Of a stretch of 64,000 nucleotides of DNA, positions 59,191 to 64,000 are shown in pieces. Position numbers and translations under genes: made by a program. Location of the stretch: the NCBI GenBank assembly GCA_025345505.1, contig JANVCC010000030.1, positions 4,312,533-4,376,532 of the forward strand, read 5' to 3'. How positions within the stretch are numbered: position 1 is the stretch's first letter; the number at the start of each line of letters is the position of its first letter. Source of the DNA: Todiramphus chloris collaris. Taxonomy: Eukaryota > Chordata > Aves > Coraciiformes > Alcedinidae. The notes below the pieces were generated by a model. The model ran no database searches, was not told the origin of the DNA, and saw only the letters and a list, made by a program, of their open reading frames with translations.

Positions 59191-59232
59191 ATCATTTATC
59201 ATTATTATATTATCATTTATTATTATATATAA
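59191..59232 (+). repeat. AT-rich 21-bp-period tandem duplication
   Basis: Both copies start ATCATTTAT and continue with ATTAT-rich sequence (59191-59211 and 59212-59232). It grades into TATATA sequence and is best read as slippage-prone low-complexity DNA. Confidence 0.65.
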
Positions 59233-60639
59233 TTTAATACCTTATTCTTTTCGTACTCCTTAAACTGTTGGAGCTGTACTGTAGCAAAAGTAACAAGGAT
59301 TCACTTGAGTTTGGGGCTTTCTAGTCAGTCTTTGCATGTCATTGCCCTTCCTCCCTCTTTCCAGTCAGTAGATGTCTTAACAGAGGAAGGAACTGCTATG
59401 TGGAGAGTAGCTCTCATAATTATTGCTTTCTTCAGGATTATCACAGTGTTCTTTGTCCCCACATTTTCCCTGCTAAACTCAGGGTAAATACAAATCTAAT
59501 CGATGTGTAAAAAGGCTTTGGATCGGTTACTTGTCAAACATGGGCAAGCATAGTCTGAAACTGCTGTGGAATTACTTTCCATCTTTACTCATGGATTGAT
59601 AATGTTCATTTTCCTTTGCTGGATTAGATTTGCTGAGTATATTTCTGGGCATATAAATGATATTTTGGAATGAAACCCTCACATTTTATGAACCATTCAA
59701 GCCAATTCAGTTTCTACTTTCTGTGGAAGTATTTCCTGGTCCACAACAACCTCCATCTAAAACTACTATTTTCTGTTTGAGACAAAATTAATGAATAAAC
59801 TTAGAAAATTAAGTAAGAATTAAGTAATTATGAAGTGCTAATGAGACTTTCAACTCCCACTTTCATCTTTATAGCATTATTGAACACACCACAAGCACTA
59901 GGGAAAACTGTGGTCATTCACATTGTGACATATATTCATGCTTTATTGCCCAAGCCAACACATTCCTTTGGTGCAATACATGACTGGTTTGAGCTTCCTA
60001 GCCTGGCAGGAGAGCTTCTATCTTCAGTTTATTTCTGGAGGGGTCACAAATATTACATTAAAATGACATGAAGTACACATATGTGGCATATTCTGTGATT
60101 TCTGGAGGTTCCCAGAGGCACCGTGCTTTGGTTGGATCCAGACCTTGTCCAGGGCTGCAGCCCTGATGTGCTCCAGTATGCCAAGTGCCAGCACCATGCC
60201 CCAGCCACCTGGCCCTGGAGCTGAAGGCAGTGGATGTATCTAAGACTGGCCTTCATCTGGAGATGGAGCAGTTCCTCCATTTACAGCCCTAGGCCAGCTC
60301 TGGGCTGAGTGTGCTGTCCAAATCTGGGGCTACACAGATATTTCAGGTGGAAATTGCCCTCTGTCTGGGCTTGATTGGTATTTTGGCTATCAGTTTAGGT
60401 CCAGCGTAGCCAGCTGTCTTATGTTGGTGCTGTATACAGCATTTTGAGCTGCTGGTGCTTCCCTGGTGATTATGTGACCACCTTCCTAGGCTTTGATCTC
60501 ATGATAACTCCTTGAAAAGCCAACAGAGATGATCACCTTCCTCAGCTGCTAGGTCTTATGATATCTCCCTTAACCTCAGTGAATCTCCTGCTTCACTCCA
60601 TGTGAGGATCTGACGTAAAGGATGCACAGGAAAGAGTTT

Positions 60640-60725
60640 TTATTAAAAAATATTATTTTGTTATATATGTTCTTAGAATATATATGAAACATCATTAAGA
60701 AATTAAATAATATATTTATTATACT
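60640..60725. repeat. AT-rich low-complexity patch
   Basis: Almost entirely A and T, with TATATATG, AATATATATG and AATAATATATTTATTATA. No function is inferred. Confidence 0.7.
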
Positions 60726-60981
60726 GCATTCTCAGCAATACAGGTCATAAAGTCTTTGAAATCCTTCCTGGTAGAAAGATACCTAGGCTTAACACATTGT
60801 CTCTTTTTGCTTCTATGGACCCCAAATAATCATAACCTCTCTTGAGCACATGCCTACATCCTGCTGATTTTTGCAGTCATTCAGTGAGGTTTAGCAGCGA
60901 CCGGTGTCATGGTTGGGGCAGTCTCTCCCTGGCTCTGCCTGGTGGGGATCATGATCCATCTTATGTTCTGCGTTTGCATGA

Positions 60982-61002
60982 TTGCTAGGTGACTCCTAGC
61001 AA
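60982..61002. promoter_or_regulatory. Palindromic RFX X-box-like site
   Basis: TTGCTAGG (60982-60989) and CCTAGCAA (60995-61002) are perfect inverted repeats around TGACT. The right side reads GTGACT-CCT-AGCAAC, which fits the RFX X-box consensus GTNRCC-N0-3-RGYAAC at all but one position. RFX factors bind such sites in promoters of ciliary and MHC class II genes and in enhancers. No gene start was found nearby, so any role would be distal. Confidence 0.35.
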
Positions 61003-61521
61003 CAAGACTTGACATCATGAACTCCATTTCACATTTCTCCTGCAAAAGTTGAAAGCAGAGTTTTATGTATCCTCCCCAAAACTGCTACAGGAGGAGCTCT
61101 CATTTATGGTACCAATTAGTATAACGTGCTTATGTTTAAAGATCTCGTCCAAAGCATCAACTGTTCATTTCCAAAGCTAAAATATTTTCCTAGCTAAAAA
61201 AGAAAGTGATAAAATACAATTCTGCTACAGATGAGCCATATTAAAGCATGCAGAGCTGTTTTAACTGGCAGAGACCAAGCAGACTCCCCCCATTTATCCA
61301 TGAGAAGCTGTGAAGACCAGCAGGCAGATATGAGTTTCTGTTCATTGCAGTCAAGGGAAAGGAGTAAAAAGCAGCTTCTTGGTGAATGAAAGTTATGGGA
61401 AAATATTGCATGAGGTTCCTTCCCAGCCCACAACCAATTTTCTCCATGAACAAGTCTCCATATTCCATCTGTCAAAACAAAATTATAATCCAGCACAATT
61501 TTTATCCCGTCCATGCCAACT

Positions 61522-61629
61522 GTAACCTTTTCAGGGCAGAGACTCGTGTTCATTACTTTTCTACCCACAAAGGCTCCCAGTTTCAACTGGGGCCTCTAGG
61601 TGCTGCTGTAATACTAATAATATTAATAC
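61522..61629 (+). repeat. Probable ancient amniote retroposon 3' end
   Basis: The ordered words AACCTTTTCAGGGCAGAGACT, CAGTTTCAACTGGGGCCTC, TAGGTGCTGCTGTAATACTA and a tail AATAATATTAATA match the 3' end of an old interspersed repeat I recall from turtle and crocodilian genomes (TTCGGGGCAGGGACT...TTGGGGCCTCTAGGTGCTAC-GTAATACAAATAATAA). Order, spacing and an A/T-rich terminal repeat all agree, which makes this the best-supported ancient element here. The family name is not known to me. Confidence 0.55.
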
Positions 61630-62168
61630 GCATAACTCTGCTAGTGGCAAATTTACCTGAACATCTTAGGCTTGAATAAGTTACATGGAAAAATGGTTAC
61701 AAAATAGTCTCCATCCTCCTTCAAGTTCTGCAGGTCATTTTGCATCTGCAAAACTCAGTTTATGGATTGATATGCATCTTATATATTGTATCTTGGGAAT
61801 GTTTTCTCGATGACTCTCACACAAAATCTGCAGCATGACTTGTGGATAAAAAAGCCACAGGAAAAAAAAAATGCCTGAAGCTGTACCACTTGCCTCCCTC
61901 CTCCTTCACATGCACACATGCCCAACTGCTTTTTTTCCCCACTTTTTTTTATCAGTATGGTCTTAAATTACCAAGTTTGAAATCTCTTCAGCAAATAAGG
62001 GATGCATGCGAGAACACAAGTGCCCTAAGGGATCTGAGTCTTAGGGGGAAAAGCCCTTAATTTCTGAGTTTATAGGTTGCAGCACTTTTTTGAAATTGGA
62101 AAATGTTCAGCTCATTTATGAAAGAAATGTGCCACAAGGATACACTGATGTTCACAGCTATTTCATTA

Positions 62169-62194
62169 ATAACCCATTGTGATCAATGGGTTAT
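62169..62194. other. Perfect hairpin, 11-bp arms and 4-base loop
   Basis: ATAACCCATTG (62169-62179) and CAATGGGTTAT (62184-62194) are perfect reverse complements around TGAT. The inner CCATTG-TGAT-CAATGG resembles the central CCCATTGA...TCAATGGG palindrome of the ancient repeats seen elsewhere, but no flanking arms of such an element were recognised. Confidence 0.85.
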
Positions 62195-64000
62195 GGGACA
62201 GGTTTATTTTGACACCTGTACCGAATATATTCTGCCCTCCTCTACCCTAGAGATTTTCCCAGTGAGTAAAAACCTCCTTGTTGTGCAAAATCTCTTTAGC
62301 TCAAACCAGGTAGCTCTCAGAGTATGATTTTTTTCAAAATTAATCAGGCACCTTTACCCATCTGTGACTAATTTATGTGGAGCAGCACTCCAAATGCACG
62401 CCCAGGCGGGCTGCTCTGCACGCACAGGGCTAGTTAAGCATTTACTGGTCAGGCCCCGGGTTTGCACACCCAAGATGGGTGCACACAAGTAGCTCTGTCC
62501 TCCGATGATGGGGAACCTGACCCACTCACATGGCACCTACAGTCCAAATACTTAATGTCTTAATCCCAGGGAGATTGCCTGAGCACAGGATAAGGATCGA
62601 CTTTGCATGTTCCTCCACTGGCTGAATAAATTAGCAGTCCTGAATTTCACTTCATGGATTTATCTACTGAGAATGACCCAAACTTTGATGAGGATTTTAA
62701 CCTATTTATAATTTCATAACAATCCTGTAACAAAGAATTCTCCCCTCTCCTACCCACAGGCAAATAATATCAGACACTGCTGTCAGGGCTTGCCAGGGCA
62801 GTAATGTTTCTGAGGCAGCGGGGATCTTTAGCCTGCCTTTAAGTTCTCCTCTCATAGGCAAGCACCTCGCAATAGGAAGTGGATTAATCGTTGCTATTAG
62901 AGCCCTCGCTTTCCTCTGCAGCCTTCTCTTCCCAGGGATGATGAGTTAATTCAGCTGGAACAATGTTAGTTCATCAAGTTTTGTGGTTTATCTGAAAATC
63001 GAATTGCAGTAATTTTATACGTCAGCTGACTTAACACCCGTTTAGTTAAGGTTTTAGACAACTCTGGTCGATGATCGCAATGGGTATAATACGAAACATA
63101 GGTGGGATGAAACTGTTAACACCGATGCTTTCAGGCAGGTTTTTCTTCCCTGCTGTGGGAGCTGGTTATGGTGGCTGCCTGCACGTGTGTTTCTGCGTGT
63201 AGGATGCGTATCCACCTCTTCTGAACCTCCACTAGAACCATCCACACATGTACATTTCAAATAGCAAATGCAAACCTGAAAATTTTAAAATGAGTGTTTG
63301 ACTTTTTATTGGGTGATAAATTGCTTCTTACTCTTATAAAGTCTGCAGGTGTTTATGTCCACTCTTGTATGCCTAGTTAAAACTCTGGCTACAATAGGAA
63401 TGCTTTGAAAATAGCCAGTCACTCCTAAAATTTATTATTAAAATAGAATTACCTGTTGTGAATTACATTAATTCTTTTAGCGTAAAGTTCTGTTGCTTAA
63501 CCCTTCCAATCCCTTTTGGCCTGGTATTTTCCCTGCTTTGGTATTTTCTTTTCCATCCTTTTGGTTTGCAGATTCTATTGTCAGATTCTGGATAGTGCCA
63601 ACACCCAAATGGTGCCCCTGAGCTTGTTGCCACACACCCTTCCTGTGGCTCTTTCCAGTGCCACGTAGGGGCTCTGGGGCTGGAAAGGGTCTTCCAAAGT
63701 GTGCCCTTAGGCTAATTGGCAAATAAGAAAGCTTGAAAATTAAAAATTTGGAAGAAGTAAAGAGTTAATGGATCCCTGTTGAATTCTTATACAAATGAAG
63801 TCTGCAAAATCCTTCTACTGTGCTTTCTACCTCTTAAGTACCGTGTCTTCTCAGGGAGTGTTTTATTAGAGTTCTTCCATTTTTAAAGCAGCTTCTTCAA
63901 AAAAGTTGTTTTTCCAGGCAGAGAAGCAGCAGCTACATCAGGCAGGAGCCTCTGGCCACCCCACATACAGCCCCTCTCTGCAGGGTCCTTCTGCTCAATC

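Larger units (their letters stand above)
57881..64000. other. Anonymous AT-rich non-coding sequence
   Basis: No gene is supported. It contains an ATT-rich tandem duplication (59191-59232), an AT-rich patch (60640-60725), an X-box-like palindrome (60982-61002), a probable ancient retroposon 3' end (61522-61629) and a perfect hairpin (62169-62194). The 130-codon minus-strand frame at 61194-61586 runs across the retroposon-like segment and has no recognised domain, so it is not called. Confidence 0.55.

Noticed and set aside
1..64000. CRISPR arrays, operons, prokaryotic or viral genes
   Set aside because: No regularly spaced repeats with unique spacers, no tightly packed open frames, no ribosome-binding sites and no recognisable viral coding sequence; CR1 elements place the DNA in a vertebrate.

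Overview
This window looks like non-coding vertebrate chromosome, most likely from a bird. The main evidence is three 3'-end fragments of CR1 LINEs (near 17.7, 50.4 and 57.4-57.9 kb). All lie on the + strand, carry the avian-type 3' region, and at least two end in the characteristic ATTCTATG-type octamer tail. The rest fits: AT-rich sequence with few CpGs, few young repeats, no Alu/B1/L1-type elements, and stop codons dense in all six frames. A run of exactly 400 Ns (26512-26911) marks an assembly gap. A crocodilian or turtle cannot be strictly excluded, because some older repeats here resemble families abundant in those groups.

I found no protein-coding gene, exon, processed pseudogene, tRNA, rRNA or recognisable small RNA. 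The longest gap-free open frame is 209 codons (minus strand, 52197-52826). It has no domain I recognise and lies in a locally GC-richer patch where stops are rarer. The window is best read as a gene desert or the inside of a very large intron.

Layout: 1-10.3 kb is AT-rich spacer with poly-A/T/C tracts, a CTCF-like site (717-729) and two old palindromic or repeat-derived elements (1.54-1.74 and 4.30-4.40 kb). At 10.38-11.16 kb there is a CpG-enriched island in CpG-poor surroundings, with a pyrimidine tract in its middle; it is the strongest candidate for a regulatory block. At 16.19-16.31 kb a degenerate 15-bp unit occurs four times, each carrying an NK2-homeodomain-like core, interleaved with nuclear-receptor half-sites. 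From 17.6 to 24 kb there are a CR1 tail and a series of worn, partly palindromic ancient repeats. The gap follows at 26.5 kb. From 27 to 44 kb there are short tandem duplications, CpG-bearing high-complexity patches (28.0, 36.35, 38.1, 42.1 kb), a canonical G-quadruplex motif (36.13 kb) and a pair of perfect hairpins (38.87 and 39.05 kb). From 44 to 64 kb there are more old palindromic elements (44.1, 54.2, 61.5 kb), two CR1 copies, a palindromic RFX X-box-like site (60.98 kb) and a perfect 11-bp-arm hairpin (62.17 kb).

No genes work together here. If the window has a function, it is probably cis-regulatory. The recurring theme is unusually many short palindromic or hairpin sequences, many apparently from ancient amniote interspersed repeats. 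Identifications of the old repeats rest on remembered consensus patterns and need a RepeatMasker/Dfam search.
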